In this document: in pieces, positions 16,949 through 25,737 of the stretch
Position numbering within the stretch: position 1 is the stretch's first letter
Layout: each line of letters opens with the position of its first letter
Assembly (NCBI GenBank): GCA_041394245.1
Contig: JAWKIR010000004.1
Span: 450,879 to 514,878, forward strand
Reading direction: 5' to 3'
Length of the DNA: 64,000 nt
From: Acidimicrobiales bacterium
Lineage (GTDB): Bacteria; Actinomycetota; Acidimicrobiia; Acidimicrobiales; Aldehydirespiratoraceae
Translations under genes and position numbers: made by a program
Notes under the pieces: generated by a model
Databases searched by the model: none
Seen by the model: the letters and a program-made list of their open reading frames with translations, nothing else
What the model was told of the DNA's origin: nothing

Positions 16949-18352
16949 TCAGGTGAGGTCGGCGGGGGTGGCGAACGTGCCGGCGATGGCGGTGGCAGCG
17001 GCGACGGCGGGAGAGACGAGGTGGGTGCGGCCGCCGCGGCCCTGACGGCCCTCGAAGTTGCGGTTCGACGTGCTCGCGGAGCGCTCGCCGGGCTGCAACT
17101 TGTCGGGGTTCATGGCGAGACACATCGAGCACCCCGGCTCGCGCCAGTCGAAACCGGCGGCCCGGAAGATCTCGGGGAGACCCTCGGCCTCGGCCTGGGC
17201 CTTGACCTGGCCGGAGCCGGGCACGACCAGTGTCCGTACGCCGCTCTTGACCTGGCGCCCTTCGGCGACCTTGGCGGCGGCGCGGAGGTCCTCGATGCGG
17301 GAGTTGGTGCATGAACCGATGAAGACGGTGTCGACCGCGACGTCGCGCATCGGGGTGCCGGCGGTGAGGCCCATGTACTCGAGGGCGCGGGCGGCGGTGT
17401 CGCGCAGACCCGGGTCGTCGAAGCTGTCGGGCGACGGGATGTCGCCGTGGAGCGGCATCACCTGCGCGGGGTTGGTCCCCCACGAGACGTAGGCCGGGAT
17501 GTCGGCGCCGTCGAGCACGACCTCTTCGTCGAAGACGGCGTCGTCGTCGGTGACGAGGGTCTTCCAGTCGGCGACGGCCGCGTCCCAATCGGCCCCGGTC
17601 GGACTGTGTTCGCGCCCCTCGAGATAGGCGAACGTGGTCTCGTCCGGCGCGATGAGGCCGGCCTTGGCCCCGCCCTCGATCGACATGTTGCAGACGGTCA
17701 TGCGGCCCTCCATCGAGAGGTTGCGGATGACATCGCCGCGGTACTCGATGATCTTTCCGATCCCGCCGCCGGTTCCGATGCGGCCGATGATGGCGAGGAT
17801 CACGTCCTTGGCCGTCGAACCCTCGGGTAGTTCCCCGTTGACCGTGATGGCCATCGTGCCGGGACGCGTCTGGGGGAGCGTCTGGGTAGCGAGGACGTGC
17901 TCGACCTCGCTCGTGCCGATGCCGAACGCGATCGAGCCGAAGGCGCCGTGGGTGGCCGTGTGGGAGTCGCCGCAGACGATGGTCATGCCCGGCTGGGTGA
18001 GGCCCTGCTCCGGACCGATGACGTGGACGATGCCCTGCTTCGGGTGGCCCATCGGGTAGTTGGTCACGCCGAACTCGGCAGCGTTGGCCCGCAGCGTGTC
18101 GACCTGCTTGCGGCTGATCTCGTCGGCGATCGGCTTGTCCTGGTCCTCGGTCGGGACGTTGTGGTCCTCGGTCGCCACGGTGAGATCGGGACGGCGGACC
18201 GTGCGGCCGGTGAGGCGCAGGCCGTCGAACGCCTGCGGCGACGTGACCTCGTGGATGAGGTGGAGGTCGATGTAGAGCAGGTCGGGGGCACCACCGATGC
18301 CGGCGGTGACGAGGTGTCGATCCCAGATCTTCTCGCTGAGGGTCTTGCCCAT
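16949..18352 (-). CDS. leuC: 3-isopropylmalate dehydratase large subunit
   Basis: This 467-aa 4Fe-4S aconitase-family subunit works with LeuD in leucine synthesis. The N-terminus MGKTLSEKIWDRHLV and the substrate segment IDLHLIHEVTSPQAF are typical. Cluster cysteines are seen in FIGSCTNSRIEDL and GCSMCLAMNPDKL. The GDSHTATHGAFG motif is intact. The start at 18352 faces the IclR regulator start across a 51-bp gap with an operator. Since cimA, leuB and ilvE lie 7.5 kb away, LeuCD likely serves both leucine and citramalate-route isoleucine pathways. Confidence 0.97.
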   Translation of the reverse strand: MGKTLSEKIWDRHLVTAGIGGAPDLLYIDLHLIHEVTSPQAFDGLRLTGRTVRRPDLTVATEDHNVPTEDQDKPIADEISRKQVDTLRANAAEFGVTNYPMGHPKQGIVHVIGPEQGLTQPGMTIVCGDSHTATHGAFGSIAFGIGTSEVEHVLATQTLPQTRPGTMAITVNGELPEGSTAKDVILAIIGRIGTGGGIGKIIEYRGDVIRNLSMEGRMTVCNMSIEGGAKAGLIAPDETTFAYLEGREHSPTGADWDAAVADWKTLVTDDDAVFDEEVVLDGADIPAYVSWGTNPAQVMPLHGDIPSPDSFDDPGLRDTAARALEYMGLTAGTPMRDVAVDTVFIGSCTNSRIEDLRAAAKVAEGRQVKSGVRTLVVPGSGQVKAQAEAEGLPEIFRAAGFDWREPGCSMCLAMNPDKLQPGERSASTSNRNFEGRQGRGGRTHLVSPAVAAATAIAGTFATPADLT

Positions 18353-18366
18353 GTTGTTCCCATCAC

Positions 18367-18396
18367 TTGACCGTCTCAAATAGTGAGACGTATGTT
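18367..18396 (+). promoter_or_regulatory. Promoter of the IclR regulator (TTGACC-N18-TATGTT)
   Basis: TTGACC at 18367-18372 and TATGTT at 18391-18396 are 18 bp apart, and the GTG start at 18404 is 7 nt downstream, so the mRNA is probably leaderless. The operator lies in the spacer, so the regulator would repress itself and leuCD together. Confidence 0.65.
18373..18389. promoter_or_regulatory. Candidate IclR-type operator (GTCTCA-N5-TGAGAC)
   Basis: A perfect 6-bp inverted repeat with a 5-bp centre (GTCTCAAATAGTGAGAC) sits in the middle of the 51-bp gap between divergent leuC and the IclR gene. In Corynebacterium and Streptomyces the IclR regulators LtbR and NdgR bind such gaps upstream of leuCD. 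Confidence 0.7.
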
Positions 18397-18403
18397 CTGA
18401 ACC

Positions 18404-19057
18404 GTGGAACACACGATAAGCGGTGTCGGCGTCATCGACAAGGCCGCCGCCGTATTGACCGCAATCGAGGTCGGGCCGGTCGGTCTCGCCGGGTTGGTCG
18501 AGCGGACCGGGTTCAGCCGCGCGACCGCCCATCGTCTCGCCATCGCGCTCGAGGTCCATGGCTACATCCGCCGCGACGGCGCAGGCCGCTTCGCACTCGG
18601 AAGCCGCCTTCTCTCGCTCGGCGATGCGGCGGCCCGGCACTGGCCCATCGCCGACGCAGCCGGACCTGCGCTCGCGTCGTTGCGGGACGCCACCGGCGAA
18701 TCGGTCCAGCTCTACGTGCGTGACGGGTCCGCTCGCATCTGCGTGGCGTCACTCGAATCGCCCCACGGGTTGCGGACCATCGTCGCCCGCGGCGCGTCCC
18801 TGCCGCTCACCAAGGGTTCGGGAGGGCGAGTGCTCTCCGGCGAGACCGGGCCGGACGGCTATGTCGTGTCGGTTGCGGAACGGGAGGCGGGGGTGGCGTC
18901 GGTGAGCGCGCCGGTCAGAAACGGCGACACCGTCATCGCGGCGGTCAGCGTCAGCGGTCCGATCGAGCGGCTGAGCCGTGATCCCGGACCGGCGTTGGGT
19001 GCTGCGGTGCTGCAGGCGGCCCACGCGATCGCGATCGCGGCCGGACTCGACCGATAG
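18404..19057 (+). CDS. IclR family regulator of leuCD (LtbR/NdgR-like)
   Basis: This 217-aa protein has an N-terminal winged helix (VIDKAAAVLTAIEVGPVGLA, then the recognition helix in GFSRATAHRLAIALEVHGYI) and a C-terminal IclR effector domain containing SVQLYVRDGSARICVASLES and LPLTKGSGGRVL. It is divergent from leuC with a shared operator, the arrangement of LtbR in Corynebacterium and NdgR in Streptomyces. Those proteins control leucine genes and more, so this one probably represses leuCD. The start is GTG at 18404, set by the -10 box 7 nt upstream. Confidence 0.92.
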   Translation: MEHTISGVGVIDKAAAVLTAIEVGPVGLAGLVERTGFSRATAHRLAIALEVHGYIRRDGAGRFALGSRLLSLGDAAARHWPIADAAGPALASLRDATGESVQLYVRDGSARICVASLESPHGLRTIVARGASLPLTKGSGGRVLSGETGPDGYVVSVAEREAGVASVSAPVRNGDTVIAAVSVSGPIERLSRDPGPALGAAVLQAAHAIAIAAGLDR

Positions 19058-19060
19058 GTT
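19055..19060 (+). promoter_or_regulatory. -10 box TAGGTT overlapping a stop codon
   Basis: TAGGTT contains the TAG stop of the IclR gene and lies 6 nt before the GTG of the small membrane protein at 19067. Confidence 0.5.
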
Positions 19061-19066
19061 TCTCGC

Positions 19067-19183
19067 GTGGAAGGTCACGACGAGTCCGAGCTCGGCACCG
19101 CGTCGATGGTGCTGCTCCGCCTGAGCGCGGTCGTCGTCGTCGCAGTACTGCTCTGGTTCCTGGTCGACGCGATTACGGGGTGA
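19067..19183 (+). CDS. Small single-pass membrane protein (38 aa)
   Basis: This short frame starts with GTG at 19067 and reads VEGHDESELGTASMVLLRLS, then a hydrophobic stretch (AVVVVAVLLWFLVDAIT) long enough to cross the membrane. It is acidic at the N-terminus and has no other domain. Support comes from the TAGGTT box at the leaderless distance, the position directly after the regulator, and codon use like its neighbours. Function is unknown. Confidence 0.6.
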   Translation: MEGHDESELGTASMVLLRLSAVVVVAVLLWFLVDAITG

Positions 19184-19456
19184 GCCCGGCCGGCCGGGAC
19201 GACGGCGATCGAACGAGCGGTCGCGTGCGACCGAGACCGAGACCGGGTCCGAGTGCGGTGTCGCACATCCGATCCCTGGCGTCGCCCCGGGTGGGAGCTT
19301 CCTCCGGCGTGCTGCAGCGCATGGTGACTGGTGCAACGACAAGAGCGCCGGTTCGCCGAAGTACTCGGCGAGTCAGGCCGTCCCGACCTCGAGGTGCCGG
19401 CGGCGTGTCACTGCGTCTCGCGCCTGGCCAGGGTCTGCGGGCGAGGGGGCTCCCGA
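19184..19456. other. Intergenic stretch without recognised features
   Basis: This 273-bp gap separates a plus-strand small gene from the stop of the acyl-CoA synthetase on the minus strand. I see no gene, strong hairpin or promoter in it. Confidence 0.5.
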
Positions 19457-21142
19457 TCAGTCGTCGTGGACGATGTGGTCGCGTTCGCCGCTGAGCGCAC
19501 CCTTGACGACCTTGCCGGCGGCGTTGCGCGGCAGCGGTTCGGTCCGGATGTCCCACCGGGTGGGCACCTTGAAACCGGCCAACGACTCGGCGCACCAGGC
19601 CCGCAGGGAGTCCTCGTCGATGGTCCGGCCCGGCTGCGGCACGACCGACGCGGCGACGGCCTGGCCGGTCTCCGGGTCGTCGACCCCGTAGGCCGCGCAC
19701 TCCTGGACGTCGGGGTGTTCGTCGAGGCGGTACTCGATCTCGACCGGATACACGTTCTCGCCGTTGTGCAGGATCATGTCTCGGGCCCGGCTGTCGATGA
19801 ACAGCAGGTCCCCGACCATGCGGCCGATGTCGCCGGTGTCGAGCCAGAAGTCGTCGTCGATCGCCTCGGCCGTGGCTTCGGGATTCTCCCAGTAGCCGAG
19901 CATCGTGTAGGCCGACTTCACGCAGACTCGGCCGTTGACCCCCTCGGCGACCTCGTTGCCGTCGTCGTCTCGGATCTGCACCTGCATGGTGGGCAACACG
20001 TGGCCGGTGGCCGTCGGCTCGGCCTTGTATTCGGCGCCACCGAACGAGGCGACGACGCCGACCGTCTCGCTCGAGCCGTAGCCGATGGCGACGTTGGCGG
20101 TGGCGTTCGGGAATGTGTCGCGGACGCGCTGTTGCAGCTCGGGGCTCGCCGGCGCACCTCCGAACCCGACGTTCGTGAGCGATGCGAGGTCGTAGTCGCC
20201 GAGGGCGGGATGGTCGACGACCCGCGGACCCATCGCTCCGATGAGGGTCCAGGCCGTGATGCGTTCCTTCTCGACCAGGGCGAAGCACTCCTCCGGATCG
20301 AAGCGACCCTCCCGGAACACGAGGGTGCCACCGACACTCATGTTGATCAGCGTCGAGCCGGAGAGTCCCGACACGTGGAAGAGCGGCGAGGTCATCAGCA
20401 CGCGGGGCTTGACGGTCGGGCGTTCCGGCGGTGGCTCGCCGGCGGCTTCGCTGGCAGCGGCGGCGATCATGAACTTCAGCGCGCCGTTGAGCATCTGCAC
20501 ATCGACGAAGCCGACGAGGCCGCGGTGGGGGACGACGGCGCCCTTGGAGCGCCCGGTCGTCCCGCTCGTGAAGAAGATCGAGCACGGATCGTCTTCGTCG
20601 AGCGGGATGGTGGGCAGCTCGTGCTCGCCCACACCGCGCTGGAGTCGGTCGCGTTCGGCGTCCATGTCGACGGTCTCGACACCGAGTTCGGCGGGCACGC
20701 GGGCCAGGCGCTTCTCATCGCCGAGGATCAGCTTCGGCGTGGTCAGCTCGGTCGCGTGGCTGATCTCGTCGGGGGTCCACCAGCCGTTGTAGAGGCACAC
20801 GACGGCACCCATCGACACGAGCGCGAAGTAGGCGATCACCCAGTCGGGCGAGTTGGCCGCGAGGATGGCGACGCGGTCCCCCTTGGCGATGCCGTGGTCG
20901 GCGGCGAGCGCAGCGGCTTCGGCCGCGACGAGTTCGGGGAACCCGGCGTGGGTGATGCGGCGATCGCCGAGCACGAGGAACTCGGCATCGCCGTGGGCAC
21001 CGGCCGCGACGACGAAGTCGCGCAGTGAGCGCTTGCGGTTCACCAGAACGGGCACCTGATGGCCACGCACGTCGAGCATCTCGACCGGAAAGAACCCTTC
21101 GGGTCCGGTGAGCTGCTCGATGAAGGTCTGTCGTGGATTCAT
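19457..21142 (-). CDS. AMP-dependent acyl-CoA synthetase
   Basis: This 561-aa adenylate-forming enzyme begins MNPRQTFIEQLTGPEGFFPV. Key motifs are IFFTSGTTGRSKGAVVPH (P-loop), IGYGSSETVGVVASFGGAEY, the hinge region DDFWLDTGDIGRMVGDLLF and the C-terminal lysine in PRNAAGKVVKGAL. It is somewhat longer at the N-terminus than the enzyme at 251-1768. Its ATG overlaps the hydrolase stop by 4 bp (ATGA), so they are one operon downstream of greA. Substrate is unknown, likely a medium- or long-chain acid. Confidence 0.93.
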   Translation of the reverse strand: MNPRQTFIEQLTGPEGFFPVEMLDVRGHQVPVLVNRKRSLRDFVVAAGAHGDAEFLVLGDRRITHAGFPELVAAEAAALAADHGIAKGDRVAILAANSPDWVIAYFALVSMGAVVCLYNGWWTPDEISHATELTTPKLILGDEKRLARVPAELGVETVDMDAERDRLQRGVGEHELPTIPLDEDDPCSIFFTSGTTGRSKGAVVPHRGLVGFVDVQMLNGALKFMIAAAASEAAGEPPPERPTVKPRVLMTSPLFHVSGLSGSTLINMSVGGTLVFREGRFDPEECFALVEKERITAWTLIGAMGPRVVDHPALGDYDLASLTNVGFGGAPASPELQQRVRDTFPNATANVAIGYGSSETVGVVASFGGAEYKAEPTATGHVLPTMQVQIRDDDGNEVAEGVNGRVCVKSAYTMLGYWENPEATAEAIDDDFWLDTGDIGRMVGDLLFIDSRARDMILHNGENVYPVEIEYRLDEHPDVQECAAYGVDDPETGQAVAASVVPQPGRTIDEDSLRAWCAESLAGFKVPTRWDIRTEPLPRNAAGKVVKGALSGERDHIVHDD

Positions 21143-22029
21143 GGGTCCCCTGCTGCGTGACGGACGAGATCGACGAACCCGGGGACGAACTCGCCGGGTC
21201 GGGTCACGCATCCGTCGTGGTCGATCGGTGCCGACACGATCTTGGCATGCGGGATCAACGCCGCCATCCGGTGCTGTCGATCGGGAGGCACGATGCCGTC
21301 GTGTGACGTGATGAAGATGCCGGTGGGAACGTCGACGTGATGCAGCCAGCTGCGGCTGTCGAAGTCGGCGATCGCACCGCCCGCCTCGAGCATCATCGGC
21401 ACGGATCCGGAACGGACCTCGGAAACGAACCAGGGCGGACGCTCGTTGGGGTTGCTGCCGCCGGCGACCATCGCACGGGTGAACACGTCGATCTGGCGTC
21501 GACGGGGCATCAGGCGACTGGCCCGACCGAGATGGCCCAGACCCTGCATGGCGATCTTCTCGGCCGGTCGCGCCGACGAACGGGCGAATGTGGCGGCGAG
21601 CACCAGTCCCTGCACACGCTCGGGGTGACGGCGCCACACGAGTTGGCCGATGGGGCCGCCCATCGAATACCCGGCGACCACGAACCGTCCGATGCCGAGA
21701 TGATCGGCGAGTGCCACGGCATCGTCGGCGGCGTCTTCGAGACGGAACGTCCGGCGGCTGCGGATCCCGCGCCCATGACCCCGATGGTCGAGGCTGACGA
21801 CGTTGGCGAACTCGGCGAGCGGCTCGTAGACGCGGAACCAGTTGAGCGCTGCGGTGACGGTCCAGCCATGGAGGAGGAGGACGGTCGGTGCGTCGGCGGA
21901 GGGTCCGGCGAGCGCTCGAACGAAGGTGGTGCCGCGGCCGGGGAGCTCGATGCGACGTCCCACCGGCAGGGCGGGTCGGCCGATGTGGGGCTCGGCGGGC
22001 TCTCGATCGGTTGCGATGGAGGTCGCCAC
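21139..22029 (-). CDS. Alpha/beta hydrolase
   Basis: This 296-aa enzyme has the alpha/beta-hydrolase core: the oxyanion segment VLLLHGWTVTAALNWF, the nucleophile elbow VAGYSMGGPIGQL, a late aspartate (SHDGIVPPDRQ) and a histidine near the end (IDHDGCVTRP). The start is GTG at 22029, sharing one base with the greA stop (TAGTG). The downstream gene overlaps by 4 bp. Linkage to an acyl-CoA synthetase suggests ester or lipid hydrolysis that releases an acid for activation, but this is an inference. Confidence 0.88.
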   Translation of the reverse strand: MATSIATDREPAEPHIGRPALPVGRRIELPGRGTTFVRALAGPSADAPTVLLLHGWTVTAALNWFRVYEPLAEFANVVSLDHRGHGRGIRSRRTFRLEDAADDAVALADHLGIGRFVVAGYSMGGPIGQLVWRRHPERVQGLVLAATFARSSARPAEKIAMQGLGHLGRASRLMPRRRQIDVFTRAMVAGGSNPNERPPWFVSEVRSGSVPMMLEAGGAIADFDSRSWLHHVDVPTGIFITSHDGIVPPDRQHRMAALIPHAKIVSAPIDHDGCVTRPGEFVPGFVDLVRHAAGDP

Positions 22030-22499
22030 TATGCGATCTCGACGACCTCGACCTTGAGCACGGCTCCGGTCGGGGCCTCGTATTCGACCGTGTCGCCGAC
22101 CGACGCGCCGAGCAGGGCCGCGCCCATCGGTGAACCCGGCGAGACGACGGTGACGTCGTCTCGCTGCTCCTCGATCGAGCCCACGAGGTACTTCTCGACC
22201 TCGTCGTCGCCCTCGAAGACGATCGAGACGATCGCGCCGGTGCCGACGATGTCGCCGCCCCCATCGGCCTCGACGATCACCGCGTCTTCGAGGATGCGGG
22301 CGAGATGCAGGATCCGGCCCTCCATCTTTCCCTGCTCCTCCTTGGCGGCGTGGTAGTCGCCGTTCTCTGAGAGGTCGCCGAGTTCGCGGGCCGACTCGAT
22401 CTTGCGGGCGATGTCGATCCGGCCTCGGGTGGTGAGGTCGTCGTGCTCGGCCTTGAGGCGGTCATAGGCCGCCTGGGAGAGCTGGTGTGGGTCAGCCAT
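22029..22499 (-). CDS. greA: Transcription elongation factor GreA
   Basis: This 156-aa factor rescues backtracked RNA polymerase by stimulating transcript cleavage. The N-terminal coiled coil carries the acidic tip in SARELGDLSENGDYHAAKEE, and the C-terminal FKBP-like domain ends in SVGDTVEYEAPTGAVLKVEV. Length is standard. It is the first gene of an operon with the hydrolase and acyl-CoA synthetase; the coupling is by overlapping codons rather than an evident functional link. Confidence 0.96.
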   Translation of the reverse strand: MADPHQLSQAAYDRLKAEHDDLTTRGRIDIARKIESARELGDLSENGDYHAAKEEQGKMEGRILHLARILEDAVIVEADGGGDIVGTGAIVSIVFEGDDEVEKYLVGSIEEQRDDVTVVSPGSPMGAALLGASVGDTVEYEAPTGAVLKVEVVEIA

Positions 22500-22528
22500 G
22501 CGGAGAATCTACCGGTGTCACGCGGTCA

Positions 22529-24127
22529 TCACCCGATGGTGGAGTGCAGCGTCCAGCGCTCATGGCGGGGCTGGGGCCCACCGGCCCCGAGCGACGCCGA
22601 CCCGTCGAAGGCGAGCGTGCCTTCGACGGCAAGGGGATCGAAGAGGTCGATCGTCCACTCGCCGACAAGGGTCCCTTCGGCCACCACGCTCGCGCCTCGC
22701 TGCGAGATGTCGAGTTCGAGGTCCTGGTCCGCGGCCAGCGTCAGCCGTGACCCGGAGATGTCGACCACGTGCCATTCGATCGGCCAGCTGCAACCGCCGA
22801 TGCAGAGGTCTGGCACGACGACTTCGCTGATGAGCGAGTCCGGGAACCCGGCGTGGAGGTGGCTCTCCGCGGGAAGCCGCGGGACCAACGAACCGAAGAC
22901 CTGCCAAAGCGAGAGCTGACCACGCCACGAGGTTCCGGGCTCGCCGTCGGGAGCCAGGGAGAGTTCGAACTCGGTGGGTGCGCCGGCCTGTGGTCCGGGT
23001 TCGTAGGCGACGGAGCCGGCGAAAACGACGGCTCCCGATGATTCTACGTCGACCTCGCCCTGATAGGTGACCGTGCCCGACACCGCGGTGTCGCCCGACC
23101 CGGTTTCGTAATCGAGGGTCAGCGTGTGGGGCCGCTCGTCGAGTGGGTGGTAGCGAGAGAGGATGTCGACGAGGGTGTCCCGTTCGAACGGCTCCTCCGT
23201 GCCCGGGGTGCGTTCCCCGGCGATGGACTGCTCCACGACCCCTTCGGCTCGGATCGAACCCGTCGCGGCGCCGGTCGAGAGGTCGATGCGCAGCGTTCCG
23301 GACTGCTCGACATCGAGAAGGTTGCCGCCGTAGCGGTCGCCGTCGTAGGCGGTCGAGTTGCCCCCGACGGTCAGGGTGATGAGGTCGCCATCGATCGCGA
23401 TCAGTTCGAATTCGGCGTCGGGAGGGGAGTACAGGTAGTTGTCGCCCACCTGCCACCGGGCGCCGACCCCCACCGGCTGATCGGGAAGCGGTAGCAGCAC
23501 CGAACGCAGCAGCCGTTCGAGCGTGAACCCCTGTTGGCGGACGATCTCAGGCTCGCCCGTGGTGACGATGTCGAGGGTCCCGTCGCGGAGATGGAGGGCG
23601 ACACCGCCTGTGTACATCGGTGGATCGGCTGCGGTGCCGGCGTCGTACGGTCCGGCGTCGAGCGGTGCGGCCGATATGACCTCGAACCAGAGCCCGTCGT
23701 CGAGCGGTTGCACCTCGGCCCGGATGTGCACCTCGCGGTTTGGGTCGAAACCCGGGGCGAAGCGTCGGATCCAGTGACTGTCGTTCCATCGGTCGCGGAT
23801 CACGAACTCGACGTCGGCGGGTTGATCGGCTCGATACCGCAGCAGCACGCGTTCACCCTCGCCCTCCGACAGGAGCATCACATCGCGGCCGAAGTTCGTG
23901 TGCTCGCGGCGCCAACCGTCGTCGGGCCGCGGTGCGGTGGTCGTCGGCGGAACGGTCGACGTCGAAGCCACAGGGACCGTGCTCGAGGAGGGCGACGCCG
24001 GCGGCGTGGAGTCCGTGGGGGGCGCGGCCGAGGGGTCGTCGGCCGCGCACGACGACAGCACCGAGCCGAGCACGGCGAGCACGGCGAGGAAGCGTGGGCG
24101 CCGCGGGCGGTCAGTTGTCAGGGGCAT
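22529..24127 (-). CDS. Secreted lipoprotein, paralogue of the next gene upstream
   Basis: This 532-aa protein has a lipoprotein signal with the sequence RFLAVLAVLGSVLSSCAADD, then a linker rich in Pro, Ser and Thr (about residues 25-70), then a beta-rich domain of about 450 residues. Segments such as GVALHLRDGTLDIVTTGEPE and QPVGVGARWQVGDNYLY resemble matching parts of the protein at 24111-25646. I do not recognise a catalytic motif. The start at 24127 overlaps the upstream gene by 17 bp. It is probably an envelope protein; the tandem pair likely arose by duplication. Confidence 0.75.
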   Translation of the reverse strand: MPLTTDRPRRPRFLAVLAVLGSVLSSCAADDPSAAPPTDSTPPASPSSSTVPVASTSTVPPTTTAPRPDDGWRREHTNFGRDVMLLSEGEGERVLLRYRADQPADVEFVIRDRWNDSHWIRRFAPGFDPNREVHIRAEVQPLDDGLWFEVISAAPLDAGPYDAGTAADPPMYTGGVALHLRDGTLDIVTTGEPEIVRQQGFTLERLLRSVLLPLPDQPVGVGARWQVGDNYLYSPPDAEFELIAIDGDLITLTVGGNSTAYDGDRYGGNLLDVEQSGTLRIDLSTGAATGSIRAEGVVEQSIAGERTPGTEEPFERDTLVDILSRYHPLDERPHTLTLDYETGSGDTAVSGTVTYQGEVDVESSGAVVFAGSVAYEPGPQAGAPTEFELSLAPDGEPGTSWRGQLSLWQVFGSLVPRLPAESHLHAGFPDSLISEVVVPDLCIGGCSWPIEWHVVDISGSRLTLAADQDLELDISQRGASVVAEGTLVGEWTIDLFDPLAVEGTLAFDGSASLGAGGPQPRHERWTLHSTIG

Positions 24128-25646
24128 CCAAGGCCACCGCCTCCCACCATTGGTGGACCGGGATGGACGGCTGGTCGGCGGAGCTGAAGGTGTAGTCGAA
24201 GACGACATCCAGGCGACCTCGAACATCGAGCACGTTGAACCGGTTCACCACGAAGGTACCTGTCACCGTGCCGACGGTGCGCACCAGTGCACCACGGTGG
24301 GACGTGTCCTCGGCGAACGGCGCGTCGATCGTGATGACGACGTCGGCACCGTCGAGCTCGGAGATCCTCCAGGTGATGGGTACCGTCGTGCCGCCGATTC
24401 CCACTTCCAGGATCTTCAGCTGGTCGATGCCTCCGAAGGGGAGCGGCCCGCGCAGCGAGCGATCGTCGACCCAGTCGGGCAGCATCCCGTCGATGAAGGC
24501 TTCGAGTGCCTGGAAGAAGTCGCTCCGTGACCACTCGGTCTGATTCGTCTCGTCGAAGTCGACCGGGTCGACGAACTCATCGGCGTAGAGGTCGCCTTCC
24601 ATCTCGGCGCGGCCGGAGAATCCCGGCACACCGGAGCGATTCTTGGGCTCGGACATGGCCGACCCGCTCAGCGTGATCCGGTCCTCTCCCACAAGGTCGC
24701 CGAAGTCCACACCGATCCGGAACTCCGTGTCGACCGCCGCGCCGAGGACGAGCATCGGCACCGTCGGACTCTCGATGTCCAAGGTTTCGGTGAACGTCTC
24801 CCCGCCCTCGTCGCCGATCTCTCCGGTCACCGCGATCTGTCCGATCACACGACCCGAGCTGGTGTCGATCGTGATCGTGCCGTCGTGGGTGCCGGACCGT
24901 GGCGCACTCGACCCGCGGCTCAGCCAGGGATCGCTCAGGGAGAACCCACTGGCATCGCCGGAGAGCTGCAGTGTGACGAGCGGTCCCTCCCGGTCGACGA
25001 GTTCGTAGGTGGGAGCACGAAGGAACGCATGGGGCCCGGTGCCGGGGGTCGACCAGGTTGCGCCCGGCGCGATCGGTTCCGTCGGGAACGGCACCAGGAC
25101 GGCCCGCAACAGGATCTGTATGCCCGACACCGCTGCGTTGTCCCATTCGGCCGCAGGCGGTCCCCAGATCCGTACCGAGCCGGATCCCTCCACTTCGGCT
25201 GCGATCGGCGCCGCGCCGAGGGTGCCGGTCTCGTCGTCGACCGTGTCGATGTCGATCCACAGGCCGGTGTCGGTCGGGCGCGTGGTGCCGCTGAGGACGG
25301 TGCGTCCGGCCGGATCGCCCCAATCGATGTCGAGTGCGAAGGGTGCCTCGGCCGTGCCCTGGTAGGCGATCACCGCAGCGTCTCCCGTGCCGGGTGTGGT
25401 CAGGGTTGCGTCGTCGTAGCCCGTGGCGTTCCACACCGCAGCGGCCGGCCCGTCTTCGTCGAGGAGCACCCAGTCGGCCGGAGCGGCCGAGGTGGACGCT
25501 GGCGGAGAGGTGGTGGTCGTGGCCGGTGCGACGGTGGATGTCGGGGCGGTCGTTGTCGTGGTGTCGGCGGGAGTTGCCGCGGGATCGCCGGCCCCGCACG
25601 CTGCGGCGACGAGCACGACGGTGATGAACACGAGGAGACCTTTCAC
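24111..25646 (-). CDS. Secreted lipoprotein with Thr/Pro-rich linker
   Basis: This 511-aa protein starts at GTG 25646 with a lipoprotein signal (LLVFITVVLVAAACGAGD), then a Thr/Ala/Pro-rich linker (about residues 25-60). The remainder is beta-rich and contains GLWIDIDTVDDETGTL and LVPFPTEPIAPGATWSTPG, which parallel GLWFEVISAAPLDAG and LLPLPDQPVGVGARWQVGD in the downstream gene. Both therefore belong to one family of unknown function. The longer upstream frame overlaps the attenuator region on the other strand and is not used. Confidence 0.75.
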   Translation of the reverse strand: MKGLLVFITVVLVAAACGAGDPAATPADTTTTTAPTSTVAPATTTTSPPASTSAAPADWVLLDEDGPAAAVWNATGYDDATLTTPGTGDAAVIAYQGTAEAPFALDIDWGDPAGRTVLSGTTRPTDTGLWIDIDTVDDETGTLGAAPIAAEVEGSGSVRIWGPPAAEWDNAAVSGIQILLRAVLVPFPTEPIAPGATWSTPGTGPHAFLRAPTYELVDREGPLVTLQLSGDASGFSLSDPWLSRGSSAPRSGTHDGTITIDTSSGRVIGQIAVTGEIGDEGGETFTETLDIESPTVPMLVLGAAVDTEFRIGVDFGDLVGEDRITLSGSAMSEPKNRSGVPGFSGRAEMEGDLYADEFVDPVDFDETNQTEWSRSDFFQALEAFIDGMLPDWVDDRSLRGPLPFGGIDQLKILEVGIGGTTVPITWRISELDGADVVITIDAPFAEDTSHRGALVRTVGTVTGTFVVNRFNVLDVRGRLDVVFDYTFSSADQPSIPVHQWWEAVALDAPDN

Positions 25647-25667
25647 GACACGAGTCTCGCGCCTCGA

Positions 25668-25697
25668 TTGAGGTCTCGAGCGGCCGGCCGCTAGACT
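25668..25697 (+). promoter_or_regulatory. Promoter of the leuB-ilvE-cimA operon
   Basis: TTGAGG (25668-25673) and TAGACT (25692-25697) are 18 bp apart. The leader peptide ATG at 25705 is 7 nt after the -10 box, so the leader RNA probably begins at or next to the leader start codon. Confidence 0.6.
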
Positions 25698-25704
25698 TGC
25701 CCGC

Positions 25705-25737
25705 ATGATGATGCAGACAATCATCGCGATTTCGTAG
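25705..25737 (+). CDS. Isoleucine-rich leader peptide (10 aa)
   Basis: The frame reads MMMQTIIAIS then TAG. Three of ten codons are Ile (ATC, ATC, ATT) and one is Thr. It is followed at once by a hairpin starting on the stop codon and by a terminator hairpin with a T-tract, then leuB, ilvE and cimA. This is the layout of ribosome-mediated attenuation: stalling at Ile codons when Ile-tRNA is scarce would favour read-through. The control amino acid matches the operon's product, since CimA feeds isoleucine synthesis. Confidence 0.75.
   Translation: MMMQTIIAIS

Noticed and set aside
19184..19456. Possible riboswitch or small RNA between the small membrane gene and the acyl-CoA synthetase
   Set aside because: No conserved core, strong stem or promoter could be seen.
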